Origin: Isohypsibius dastychi
Taxonomy: Eukaryota; Tardigrada; Eutardigrada; Parachela; Isohypsibiidae
Length of the DNA: 43,756 nt
Assembly (NCBI GenBank): GCA_034696485.1
Contig: JAQIWT010000056.1
Coordinates: forward strand, 1 to 43,756
Direction of reading: 5' to 3'
Shown here: piece by piece, positions 33,901 through 43,432 of the stretch
Position numbering within the stretch: position 1 is the first letter of the stretch
Layout: each line of letters opens with the position of its first letter
Notes under the pieces: model-generated
Told to the model about the DNA's origin: nothing
The model's database searches: none
The model's input: only the letters and a program-made list of their open reading frames with translations
Position numbers and translations under genes: made by a program

Positions 33901-35601
33901 ATGCCGGACCCGAAGGCTCGGAAGACCTCCATTGCTCCTCATTCCGCCGAGCTTGTAAGATAATGAAGAACTGTTTCGCTGAACAAATAATCTCATTATT
34001 TTGATTGCGTTTGTAAGCTGAAGGATTTATCAGCAAGCGCCAAAAAGTACGGCTTGACAGAAGATCAGATTCAAGGTGAGGCACAATTATTGTACGTAAA
34101 TACAGAATGAATAGGATGCTCCGGTTGAAACATGTCATTTTAATCAAACAAATGGATGGATAATTTCATACTGAGAGATGTTTGATTTCAGAATTTCACG
34201 AGGTGAGTCGCGAGGAGTCATCACGAGATTTGTCGACCTCGATCATTTCGATGACATTTTCCATGACCAAACCCTACTCAACGTCTTGAGCGATTCTCAA
34301 TATAAGCGAAAGACTGCGGTTTCTTAATGTCATAGCAATTTATGCAAATTTTTATCAAATTGTTTTCAGGCCTTCACACTTTTCGACAAAGACGGCGACG
34401 GTAAGTAAACTATACTTGTTCTGACAGTTATTACTTTTACTATTCATTACTTTTTAACTGAAATTACAAACAAAATTAAAGTTGCTATAAGCTGAAAATT
34501 CGATTCAAAATTTTAAGCATTTTCCAAAAATAAGTCTGATGTTTTGTTTTGGTCTCGAATATAAAGAGAACAGGGTGTCTTTGCGTACTTCTCATGACTT
34601 TCCGGCGAAGTGGAATATTTTCATGTAAAAGTGCCTGATTACGAGAATGCAGGGCCCCTGGGTGCGCCCTCCAAATTTTATGTGAAACTGGGGTAAGAAT
34701 GCAAAGAGGTCGTTCGCCATCATGTTCGTTGTGAAGTAAGAAAACATAACAAAGTGATATGACCTTTTTGCATTTGGTCTTGGACCAAGGTTGAAAAGGA
34801 ATTATTTATAACTCGGACGCCGGCTCCAGCGGTGATGTTGGCAATACTTGAGCTAATCCACATTTTTATGGGTGTTTGTTTAATTAATGCGTTCGTTCTA
34901 GTTTGTTTTCTGATGAGTATATAAGCATGATCAATTTGAAGTCTGAAAACAGTCAGTTATAATTTGCTTGAAATTGATTTTCAGAGAAAATTACGAGTGC
35001 CGAACTGGGAATTGTGATGCAAGCTCTTGGACAGCGACCCACTGAAAAGCAGCTGCAAGGAATGGTTCGAGAAGTGGATAAAGATGGCAATGGAACCATC
35101 GAATTCAACGAATTCCTTCAGATGATGTCAAAAAAGATGAAGGAAACTGACCACGGCCAAGAACTCCAAGAGGTAAGAATTATTTAATAAATCACTTAAA
35201 CTATAAATTGCTTTGTATTATTTATCTTGTTTTAATAACTGAGATGAATCGATGAGAAACCCGATTACAGATTAGCTTAATTTTTTTATATTACTGGCAT
35301 GGATTAATAATTTATGGTTTCCTCTCAGGGGATTAAATTATTTCGTAATTTTTAATAGGCTTTCAAAGTATTCGACCGAAACAACGACGGTTTCATCAGC
35401 GTGGGTGAACTGCGGCACGTCATGATCAATCTGGGAGAAAAGCTGTCCGATGACGAGTATGAAGAAATGATCAAAGAAGCTGATCTGGATAAAGATGGAC
35501 TAGTCAATTTTCAAGGTACAATGATGTTTATCAACCAAAGATTTCAGATATTTGACAGCTCATTTTTTGCAGAATTTGTGGCGATATTGACCTCGAAATA
35601 A
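33901..35601 (+). CDS. Calmodulin-like EF-hand protein with N-terminal extension
   Basis: This is a four-EF-hand calcium sensor of the calmodulin superfamily, distinct from calmodulin itself. Exons are 33901-33954, 34018-34075, 34192-34202, 34370-34400, 34985-35172, 35359-35515 and 35573-35601, giving 175 residues. An N-terminal extension of about 30 residues ([20 protein letters not shown]) precedes LTEDQIQEFHEAFTLF. EF1 (47-58, DKDGDEKITSAE) has Glu instead of Gly at position 6 and is probably weakened. EF2 (83-94, [12 protein letters not shown]), EF3 (120-131, [12 protein letters not shown]) and EF4 (156-167, [12 protein letters not shown]) look competent. Exon 3 is 11 nt and exon 4 is 31 nt; both are needed to join EFHE to [10 protein letters not shown]. 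Intron 6 (35516-35572, 57 nt) is in frame and stop-free, so retention would insert 19 residues inside EF4. No myristoylation signal is present (Met-Pro start). Confidence 0.88.
34401..34984 (+). other. Long intron of the calmodulin-like gene
   Basis: This 584-nt intron interrupts the EF1 loop after its fifth residue. It carries no reading frame or repeat that I can recognise. Confidence 0.5.
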
Positions 35602-36305
35602 TACTGCGATATTTTCTGGATTTTTCATCCATCTGCCTACCTTAGCCACTTTCTTCCGACGTACTCTGAAGACTACTCGTTAAAACAAGTAAAGAAACAT
35701 CGCGTTTATTCGACGATTGAAGCATCTTGCCATGCTACCTGTTCAATTTTTTGATATCTCGTTTCTATTTATCAATAACCTGCAACTCTCATGTTCAAAG
35801 AAATGCTCACTGCTGGCTTTTTTTGCCGCTTTAGAATTAAAAATTCAAACACGATATTGACTGTACATATCGTATAAAGTATGGAGTTGTACAAAAACAA
35901 ATCATATAAGAAATACCTATAAGAAATACACAAACGTAGCGAAAACAATTCAAATCGGAATCAAGGGTTATCTGCCGACTGTTTTTCAATTCAGTCCGAT
36001 ATATTTAAGCAAACACCATAACTATCGCCAGTGAAGAAGCATCGAACCAGTTACGAAGCACCAGAACCACTGAATCCCTTTTCCACCGTGACTGTCTCAA
36101 AAGGTCACCACATCAGATGGAAGCTCACCCATCCCCCTAGAACAACCATTCTTTCTAACCGTACCCCCCCCCCCCCTCACAGTCGAGCTGGTTATTGATT
36201 GACTAAAGGAATAAAACCATAACATTTCTCTGGTTCAATCATTGAATTTTGAATTCTCATACATCTGACAGAATCGTATACAATTTACTTGCAAACATCC
36301 AGAAA
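35602..36305. other. Intergenic: calmodulin-like 3' flank and TOLLIP 5' flank
   Basis: These 704 bases contain an ATTAAA at 35836-35841 that may end the calmodulin-like transcript, and a C12 tract at 36165-36176. No gene is supported. The TOLLIP promoter should lie in the right half. Confidence 0.4.
36165..36176 (+). repeat. Homopolymer C12 tract upstream of TOLLIP
   Basis: Twelve consecutive C residues lie about 130 bases before the TOLLIP ATG. Length variation or assembly error is possible. Confidence 0.7.
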
Positions 36306-38640
36306 ATGAGTGAAGATTCCAGCTTACCGGACGATCGTCGTAAAAGGGTAAGTCGAAGTTGTTCGCAAGCTGCGTAGTCATCCTCGTGTTGTTTTTCCGT
36401 CGTCAAAAACAGAAGTTGTTCCAGGTTGTGCTCGCGATCCCGGACGACTTCCTTCGAATTCCCTCACAACAGCAGCAACAACACCATCAGACCGTCGAGA
36501 ATGACAATACATCAGCGGTATCAGGAAATCAGACTCAGCTTAGCCATTTTGCATCAATGCCCCATGCTCCTTCCGTAACTCAGGGAAAACTGAGTGTCAC
36601 ACTTGCGCAGGTAATCGCTCTACTCTTTATCGACGCAAAAGATCTTCCAAAAGTTCATCCACTCGAATTAACTGATGTTTGGGTTGACTTCTTTAGATCA
36701 GATCGGTATCTTTGTATTCCTGATGAAATGAATTGTTGTAGGCCAAACTTGGGAAAAACTACGGCTATACGCGCATGGTAAATGGGAATAGTTCTGTTTA
36801 TAATTTTGATTAAGTGCCAATTGTGAGTTCTTCCACAGGATCCGTACGCAAGAATACGAATCGGTCATTATGTGTTCGAAACTGACACGGATACAAATGG
36901 CGCGTGAGTATTGTTCTTCCAGACCCATGTTTTATTCGCCTTGGGTTTTTTCGACCACTTATTCTTTTCATTTAAGGACAAGAGGCAATGAGTTTTGAGT
37001 AGTGAACTTTTTTGATTATACTGAATTTATCGGATAGAGGAGGTGATTTAGCACACAATTGTATGTCTGGCAAAGGCGCAGGAATTTTGTGGAATTTTTA
37101 AATTGATTTACCCGCAAGAACGCAGATCTGGTGCTGGGCAGCACGCTGCATTGAGCGCCTCTAGTGGCGAAATGTCTTCTTCTTGACCGCAGCCGGCAAA
37201 TTGATCATTTGCACAAAAGATGATAAGATCTTATTGTGTTCCTAAAAGAATGCTCGAAAGGGAGAGAAAGGCAGAAGGCCGGCAGAGGGCCGTCGTAGAG
37301 AAAGTGGACGCGGCTTTCACTTATACACTTCCTCTCTCTAGCTTCGCTGAAGTCAAACTGCGGATGCAAAATTAAACTATAAGATATGAAACGATTTACG
37401 AATTTCGAAATGAATTCGATACAAATTTTCGAAATCTTTGTTTTGACCGAAGATTAACGCGATATCTCCTTCCTGTCACAAATTATTCCGGTTTTAAATT
37501 TTCATGTTCGATTTGCGCAAAATTGAGTGAGCAGAATGGTATTTCCAGCGGTCAGAATCAACTTCATGGTCCAACTTTGATATCAGAAACAAAAATTTCA
37601 GAATTGGTTGGTGTTAGACAGTTTAATTTCGAACCTGAAGTTTTTTCTGATTCCCTGCCATCAAAGGGTAACCAAATAGTGCGCGCAAAATGTATTTTCA
37701 GATTACAGCATCTCATTCATATTGCTATTGTAATTTTTACGCGAGGTACGCAAAATCTCATCACCGCGCGCGAGAAGTCGTTTTTTCGAGACCCTCTAAA
37801 GCCATTGCCCCTTGTCCTTAATATGATCGAAATTTTTCGACCGTTGATCTAATGTTTTTCTTTTCAGAGTTAATCCGCGCTGGGATAAAACGTTCAGTTG
37901 GTGGGTGATCCGCTTTCTACTTTTTCGCCGGTTTGGTTTCTTACTAGATTTCCTTTGTAGCTATGTCCCACCTGGAATGAACTCAGTTTATGTGGAAGTA
38001 TTTGACGAGGTACAGAAATTGGAACCTTGTAAGGTACTAAGAGTTACATGTTTGACTTTCAGCGCACATTCGGCGTTGATGAGCGAATCGCCTGGGGTCA
38101 TTTCACAATTCCTCCACGAGTTTTCGAGGGCGAGATTGTGGATGACTGGTTCCAGCTCAGCGGCAAACAAGGCGATCTCAAAGTAGCATTTAATTTACAT
38201 GAAATGTGACACTAAATGTAAAATTGATTGGTTGTTCCAGGAAGGGATGGTGGAAATCGTCTTCTCATATCAGGTTGTTCAGCTGGTTTCTCCCAATGTC
38301 GCTCACGTCCCTCGAGGTCAAATTATGATAACAAACACCGGTTTCCCGTATGGAGCTCAGATTGCTGGCATGCCTGGCGCAATTTACGCTGTTCCTCAGG
38401 GTGAGCCAACATATTCCCAGCAGTCCAATTTTTCGAATATCATATTTCATTTGTATTGTAGGTGGCGTTGTTCAGTCTGTCCAACAACCAGTCCCTCAGA
38501 TACAAGTTACCGAAGAGGATGTGAAGCAAGTGAAGGAAATGTTTCCGAATCTGGATGACGAAGTCATTGCCTCAGTTCTGTACGAAAAACAGGGGAACAA
38601 AAGCGCAGCTATCAATGCGCTTCTTTCGATGGTGGAATAG
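36306..38640 (+). CDS. TOLLIP: TOLLIP, Toll-interacting protein (C2 + CUE)
   Basis: This is a cytoplasmic adaptor that binds phosphoinositides through C2 and ubiquitin through CUE, linking Toll/IL-1 receptor complexes to endosomal sorting and selective autophagy. Exons are 36306-36347, 36425-36610, 36742-36777, 36839-36903, 37868-37900, 37961-38009, 38063-38182, 38241-38400 and 38462-38640, giving 289 residues (human 274). [15 protein letters not shown] matches the human LPQDFLRITPTQQQR segment. The C2 domain runs from about 68 to 185 with [43 protein letters not shown] and [11 protein letters not shown] proline- and glycine-containing linker follows. CUE (about 245-289) has [20 protein letters not shown] and the terminal AINALLSM, with the MFP and LL ubiquitin-binding motifs intact. 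Intron 4 is 964 nt, the largest. The ATG at 36306 opens a short exon joined in frame to the conserved N-terminus. Confidence 0.93.
36904..37867 (+). other. Long intron of TOLLIP
   Basis: This 964-nt intron lies inside the C2-domain coding region. It contains a purine-rich patch around 37255-37310 and frames such as 37523-37852 with no homology. No nested gene is supported. Confidence 0.5.
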
Positions 38641-39065
38641 AGATTCCAAGTGTTGTTTATTTGATAGCACGGCTTCCAGTGAAGTTTTCTTCGTTATTTG
38701 CTCTTATTCGAATTCTGGTCTCTTAATTTTATATCCAAATGCATGATTTCAGATTGAGTTCTTGATTTTTGTTTTGTTGCATATTTCTCAAAAGGTCACG
38801 TGGAAAGACCTCGCATCATCATCATTTATTAAAAGAGTGGTTTCCGATATATTTAACATGTTCTGATCTAACTTCCCAAGATTCCCATCAATAATTCGAT
38901 TCGGAATTCTGCATAAACGTATGTAACGACTGGGGCAGAACGGCTTGGGTTCTGCTCTAATTAGCATACACGCCGTGATGAAGTACTGGTGTGTTGTGGA
39001 ACTCGATCAAGTAGCTGAGGCTGCTTCTCCACATTCTTCAACTTCGAAGTAATATCTGATGTACG
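38641..39065. other. Spacer between TOLLIP and the secreted orphan gene
   Basis: These 425 bases contain an ATTAAA at 38828-38833 that could end TOLLIP. The rest should hold the promoter of the next plus-strand gene. No other feature was seen. Confidence 0.4.
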
Positions 39066-39626
39066 ATGGCGTTGTTGTCTTCTGTTCAGGTGAGTTCCTT
39101 GTTATCAATGTCATTTAACATTTCGTGTCTTACATCGTTGGGAACCGACAAACTTACTCAGTGCTTCGTTCTTTTCTAGTGTGCTATTTGGAGCGTTATA
39201 CTTTGTAGCGTTACAAGCACATCCCCCGACTTCAGTCGGATTAACAGCGAAGCACCTCAACTTCCAAATGAAATTCCGTTCCGATCAAATAGAACCCACG
39301 AAAAGCTTGGAGTGGATGCATCCTTCATTTTTCCGCAATCTCGCAACGGTTCAGCTACATCCGGTTTTCCGTTCAGCGCTGACCTTCTCAAATCATTACT
39401 TCAGAGACTGCAGCCTGCCATTACCACTACAGCCGATCCGTCAACTAATGGACACTTCCAGCAGTTACGAGAAGAAGACAGATTGAACGGCTTATTGAGC
39501 ATGTTAATGCCTGTCCTTGGCAAGTCTGGGAATGACCACAAAACAACATGGGAGGATTTTCCCGTATGGAAACAAAACAACGAAAAATCTACAGGACACA
39601 TGTTCCAGTCGCTTTCGACACACTAG
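39066..39626 (+). CDS. Small secreted protein of unknown family
   Basis: I do not recognise a family. Two exons, 39066-39089 and 39180-39626, give 156 residues. The N-terminus MALLSSVQ-CAIWSVILCSVTSTS is a plausible signal peptide, split by an intron after codon 8. The mature part is hydrophilic, rich in Ser, Asn, Pro and Thr (PFRSNRTHEKLG, FIFPQSRNGSATSGFPFSAD), with two possible N-glycosylation sites (NRT, NGS) and amphipathic helices (LLKSLLQRLQP, RLNGLLSMLMPVLGKSG). No Cys remains after the signal peptide, so it is not a cystine-knot ligand. The stop is 62 bases from the convergent Spätzle-like stop. The splice sites (cag|gtgag, ttttctag|) and the uninterrupted frame support it as a real gene, but only comparison or RNA would confirm it. 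A prepropeptide is one possibility, though no dibasic sites are evident. Confidence 0.6.
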
Positions 39627-39688
39627 CGAGTAAGACAGCCACAGCTAATGCAACAGTAACTACGGTACGTAAGTTGTCAGTTGTGGGT

Positions 39689-40876
39689 TCATCTTTTTCC
39701 GGCGTTTGGAATGTTTGAAAAACCACCTGGTTCAATGTTCTTCATTTGATTGAGAACTTCAGGGCTGTTGGATATAAAGTCGGGAATGCCTAAAAATACA
39801 ATTCTTGTGACAGGACAGGAGTCATTAGTAATTTTAGAAAAATGTAATTCTGACCTCCAAATCCACCAGCTCCACCGCCTGAGCCACCCTTCTTAAACGG
39901 CGTCATTTGACAATCGCAGGCAGTTGGTATGCGGAAGATCTCATAGCTTGGTCCGCTGACTTTCTTGCACGGATCAAAGACGAGTAGCCGGACGTAACTG
40001 TAGCGTTGTTTGCAAGTGGTCTCATAGCATTCCGGAACGTGCCGGCAAGACTTCCCAGGTCGTCTGAAACGAAACTCTGTGTGTCATCACCGAACAGAAA
40101 TACTGATGGCCTTTTTACCAAAACTTGATTATTACAAGACTGTCATGTTTCAAACCGGTTACGTAGGCCAAGGTTTCTGGTAGCTTCACTCGCGTTACAG
40201 TTGTTCTAAAATTACCATTTCAGTGTTTATATCTGTTCATTCACTCACAAGCATCTTTCGACCCGAATAGTCTGGGACGTTTCCGCGGTTTGCACAGCAG
40301 CTCTCCATTGGTCCTTCACATTCTTCAAATAGCCAGGCCTCACAAGCTCGATTTCCGTTTCGCAGATTGAGTCCTTGTCTTCCCCAATCGGACCATCGTA
40401 AACGTCCCACACGTCAATCTCCGTTACACTGAGACCTTTATATGCCGGTCCGTAATTTTCATCAATGTAGTTCCCCGTGTCTCTGTGGAATATAAGGTTA
40501 ATACAACAGCAGCTTGGAGATAAAGACATCGTTGAATATACTTTGGGTAATTGTCATTATATTTGCACAAAAACGGACTCAGTTTCGACCGTTTACAATA
40601 TGGTCCAGTGTTTTGGTCATAATTGCAATCAACTTCCGTTCTGGCAGAAATAGCGGGCTGTGACCCAGTGTTTGGGGAGGAAACGTATGGCGAGTAGGAT
40701 TGTGGCATCTGTTGTTGATAAGGAGCTCCACTTCCGTAAGGACTGGGGTAGCCACCGCCATATTGTTGGCTCCGAACAAACGGGAGGAGAAACGACAAAA
40801 TGGTCAGTCCATATGAGCGCTGAAAAAAATGCAACTTTTAAAAATATGATAGAAACCAACAATGACTCCTCACCAT
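39689..40876 (-). CDS. Spätzle-like cystine-knot protein 1
   Basis: This is a secreted neurotrophin-fold protein of the Spätzle family, whose members are Toll-receptor ligands in arthropods. Minus-strand exons are 40876-40874, 40819-40542, 40482-40249, 40063-39855 and 39789-39689, giving 274 residues. The first coding exon is just the ATG. The signal peptide is MRSYGLTILSFLLPFVRSQ, followed by a Tyr/Gly/Pro/Gln-rich stretch and a three-cysteine pro-region (VDCNYD, YCKRS, FLCKY) ending in DNYPK. The knot has eight cysteines: ICET, VERC, SCRHVPECYETTC, FDPC and ACDC. The segments SICETEIELVRPGYLK, IRVERCLRPGKSC, RYSYVRLLVFDPC and YEIFRIPTACDC fit Spätzle. A Gly-rich tail of about 50 residues follows the knot, ending IPNAGKR. 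No clear furin site separates pro-region and knot. It is divergent with a paralog at 41636. Intron 3 (186 nt) hides decoy frames that the phase excludes. Confidence 0.85.
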
Positions 40877-41635
40877 TTTGAACAATGGTGAAAAAAACTT
40901 ATGTGGGAAGACGTTGCATTTACGGTGGTATTGTGAATATGAACCAAAAGGTCGTTGGTTAGTCAACCATTTGCGAGGTCGTTCGTCGGATGATGATGAT
41001 GACGATCAGTAAAAGTCTCAAAAGAGCCGGAAGCCTGTTGTTCGATCCTTTCGCAGCTTCTCTTTTTCTTCATGTGTATCTTTGAAGACTGCGAGAGAGA
41101 AGATTGTTATGGAAGATTCACGGCCAAAGTGAAAGTGTAATGGCCTGTGTTCACCTCGCTCATCTTATTGTTAATCAGATACGGTATACCCGGAAGCTAC
41201 CGAGCTGGCTTTCGGAATCTGATATTTTCCGATCTTCTAGTCATCTGGAAAATGGCACAAAATGCGCGTCATAAGCAGTTCGTACAAAAACCCGAAAGAT
41301 GTCCACAATTAACGAACTCGAGGAAGAATTCATCACTTCGTTCAAGTTGGCTTCTAGGTTCCAGCTTTTGATCATAACAATTAAGTTCACTGAAGAAAAG
41401 CAGCATCACAGTTAACGGAGAGTCAAACGAAAGTGTGCCTGGGGCATTAAACTCACTTGGTGTTGATCAGTCCATCTTCAGCTGCTCTCTAGAATACGTG
41501 GTTAACGAACGTACACGGAAGCCGGATTCCATCGCTCTTTTTCTCCGAAGTTGAGAATTTCAAACAGTACCAAGTGGCATTATCCTCACAGCGCAGCAAT
41601 AATCGCCGAAGCAAGGCTGCAGATCATTCCACAAA
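40877..41635. promoter_or_regulatory. Shared upstream region of the divergent Spätzle-like pair
   Basis: These 759 bases lie between the ATGs of the two Spätzle-like genes and should contain both promoters. A GAT-rich run (gatgatgatgatgacgatc) is at 40991-41008. I could not identify a convincing NF-kB/Rel consensus by eye; a partial match (gggaattctt) sits just downstream in intron 1 of the plus-strand gene near 41666. Confidence 0.45.
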
Positions 41636-43432
41636 ATGGAAGTAAGTCGAAAAAGGTCATGAAGTGGGAATTCTTGACCAGCCCAAACCACTCTGTTCCC
41701 AGAACAATATTCCTTCTTTTTGCAGCTCTCAGCGAGGCTTCCTCTTGTTCTCATATCTTCATTCTGTTTCCTGAGCTTGACCAGTTCCGTCGGTACTCCA
41801 CATGGACGAGCTCGTCTCGAGGAACGCCAGAAAAGAGCAGCAGCAGGGTACCAGGGCAAATATGCTGCACCCACGCTACCATACTCTCCCAATATGAACG
41901 CATACGCAGCCAACACACCACAGGCATCCCAGTACCAAGTTCCGTACAACCCCGCCGCCGCGACTCCATATCGCCAATACGGAAGTTCGGCAGCAAATGC
42001 TCAACAAAATCCTGCTGGCATGACAGCAGCTCAGTATGGAGCAAATCCTGCTGCTGATCAGTACGCGTACAATCCAGCGTCTGCATACGCTAGGCAGCCC
42101 GTAGCAGCAGCTGCGTATCCAACTGCAGGAAGTTCGTACCCTGCAGGAGCTTACCCCATGGGTCAGCCAACTGGTCAGCAGTACCCTTACCAAGCTGCAG
42201 GAAGCACCCCTGCACAATATGGCTATGGCGGTGGTTATAACCCCTATGCACAACAGCAACAACAGCAGCCAAACACTGGGTATGGCATGGGTGGTTATTC
42301 AGGCTATAATGGCGGTCAAGGACGATCAGCTATTCCGGTTGTTACCACACCCTCACCAGAACAGTTTGTTCTAGCGGATTTCTGCAAGAAACAAGATAAG
42401 GAACCTTTATGCAAGAGGAATTCGTTCGCGATGTGTGATTCACAGGACAACTATCCATCGTGAGTGACCAAGGGGTGTTGAGATTTGTCTATGCAGTGTT
42501 ACAGTTAACCATGTTTTATACAGAGAAGCAGCGACTTTGTTTTATGGTTACTTCAAAGCCCAGATCACGGCCATGTCGACAGACTACGATTACGCTAACA
42601 GTGACCAGTACGATACTGGATTCGCGACTCAGCAGAACAAATTGATCGACTTCGTGCATGATATCTTCCAAGACAATGAGTTCGGGAACCTCCCTGGTGT
42701 CCCTCCACCGAAAAAGGGTAAGTGTGTTGAAGTTATCAAAAGCGTCTCCAGAGTTCGCAAATTTCACTGAAACGTTTTGGGCAGGTCTCTGCGTGAGCGA
42801 GTCCGACACATTCGCACCAGGCTGGGCAAAGACCTCCAGAGGCAAACACCTTGTCATCATGAACAGCAACACAGTGAAACAAACGATTCGAGCCGATGTT
42901 TGCAAGTCAGTGATGTGAAAAACCTCTCATGAAGCGTTTACTATTGTGAAGTTACAGAAATGCTGGAAAAGGTTGTCAAAATGTCCCGAAATGTTACCGA
43001 AGCGAATGTCGACAACGTTTCCGATATGACACCATGTTAGCGTTCGATCCTTGCGATCCCAGGAAGCCTCCGCGTTACGAACTCTTCAAAATTCCGGACG
43101 GTTGTGAATGTTTTGTCATAGTTGACGAGCCTGATTTGAGTAATATGATCAGTACTCCGGTGGCAGAATCACCAAAACGCATGCCCCCCAAGGCGCCATC
43201 TGGTCGCGCGGCGGACGTATTGACCACACCTCAACCAGAAACAACTACCACTCCCAGTCCGTCTACTACCAGTCCAGCAACTGCCGCGATTCCTGCGGGA
43301 ATATCGAGCACTTTGCAGTCTGCAACGACAGAGCCTTCGACTCAGAAACAAGAAGATACGGCAACAACGGAAGGAGCAGAGGGAACACCAGCAAGAATGT
43401 CATTGTCACCAAGAGCTGTTGTAATTATGTAA
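41636..43432 (+). CDS. Spätzle-like cystine-knot protein 2 with long Thr/Ser-rich tail
   Basis: This is a secreted Spätzle-family protein. Exons are 41636-41641 (two codons), 41726-42459, 42524-42717, 42785-42905 and 42958-43432, giving 509 residues. The signal peptide is MELSARLPLVLISSFCFLSL, followed by a furin-like site RQKR at 36-39. A low-complexity Ala/Tyr/Gln/Pro/Gly-rich region of about 170 residues with QQQQQQ follows. The pro-region cysteines (DFCKKQ, LCKRN, MCDSQ) end in DNYPS, the same position and intron phase as its neighbour. The knot (about 312-397) has LCVSES, ADVCKNAGKGC, NVPKCYRSEC, RYDTMLAFDPC and DGCEC, with cysteine spacing identical to paralog 1 from the third knot cysteine on. 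A tail of about 110 residues rich in Thr, Ser, Pro and Ala follows, mucin-like and unusual because known Spätzle knots are C-terminal. The 84-nt first intron separates codons 2 and 3. Confidence in the fold is high; receptor and proteolysis are inferred. Confidence 0.85.

Noticed and set aside
37523-37852. 109-codon frame in TOLLIP intron 4
   Set aside because: No homology and no coding pattern; the intron boundaries are fixed by the conserved C2 sequence.
40064-40248. Alternative Spätzle-like 1 exon near 40205
   Set aside because: The frames after the acceptor at 40206 do not carry the knot; splicing to 40063 gives RPGKSC and the full cysteine pattern.
41560-42262. Long minus-strand frames opposite Spätzle-like 2
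   Set aside because: They are antisense shadows of the low-complexity Ala/Tyr/Gln coding region; composition explains the lack of stops.
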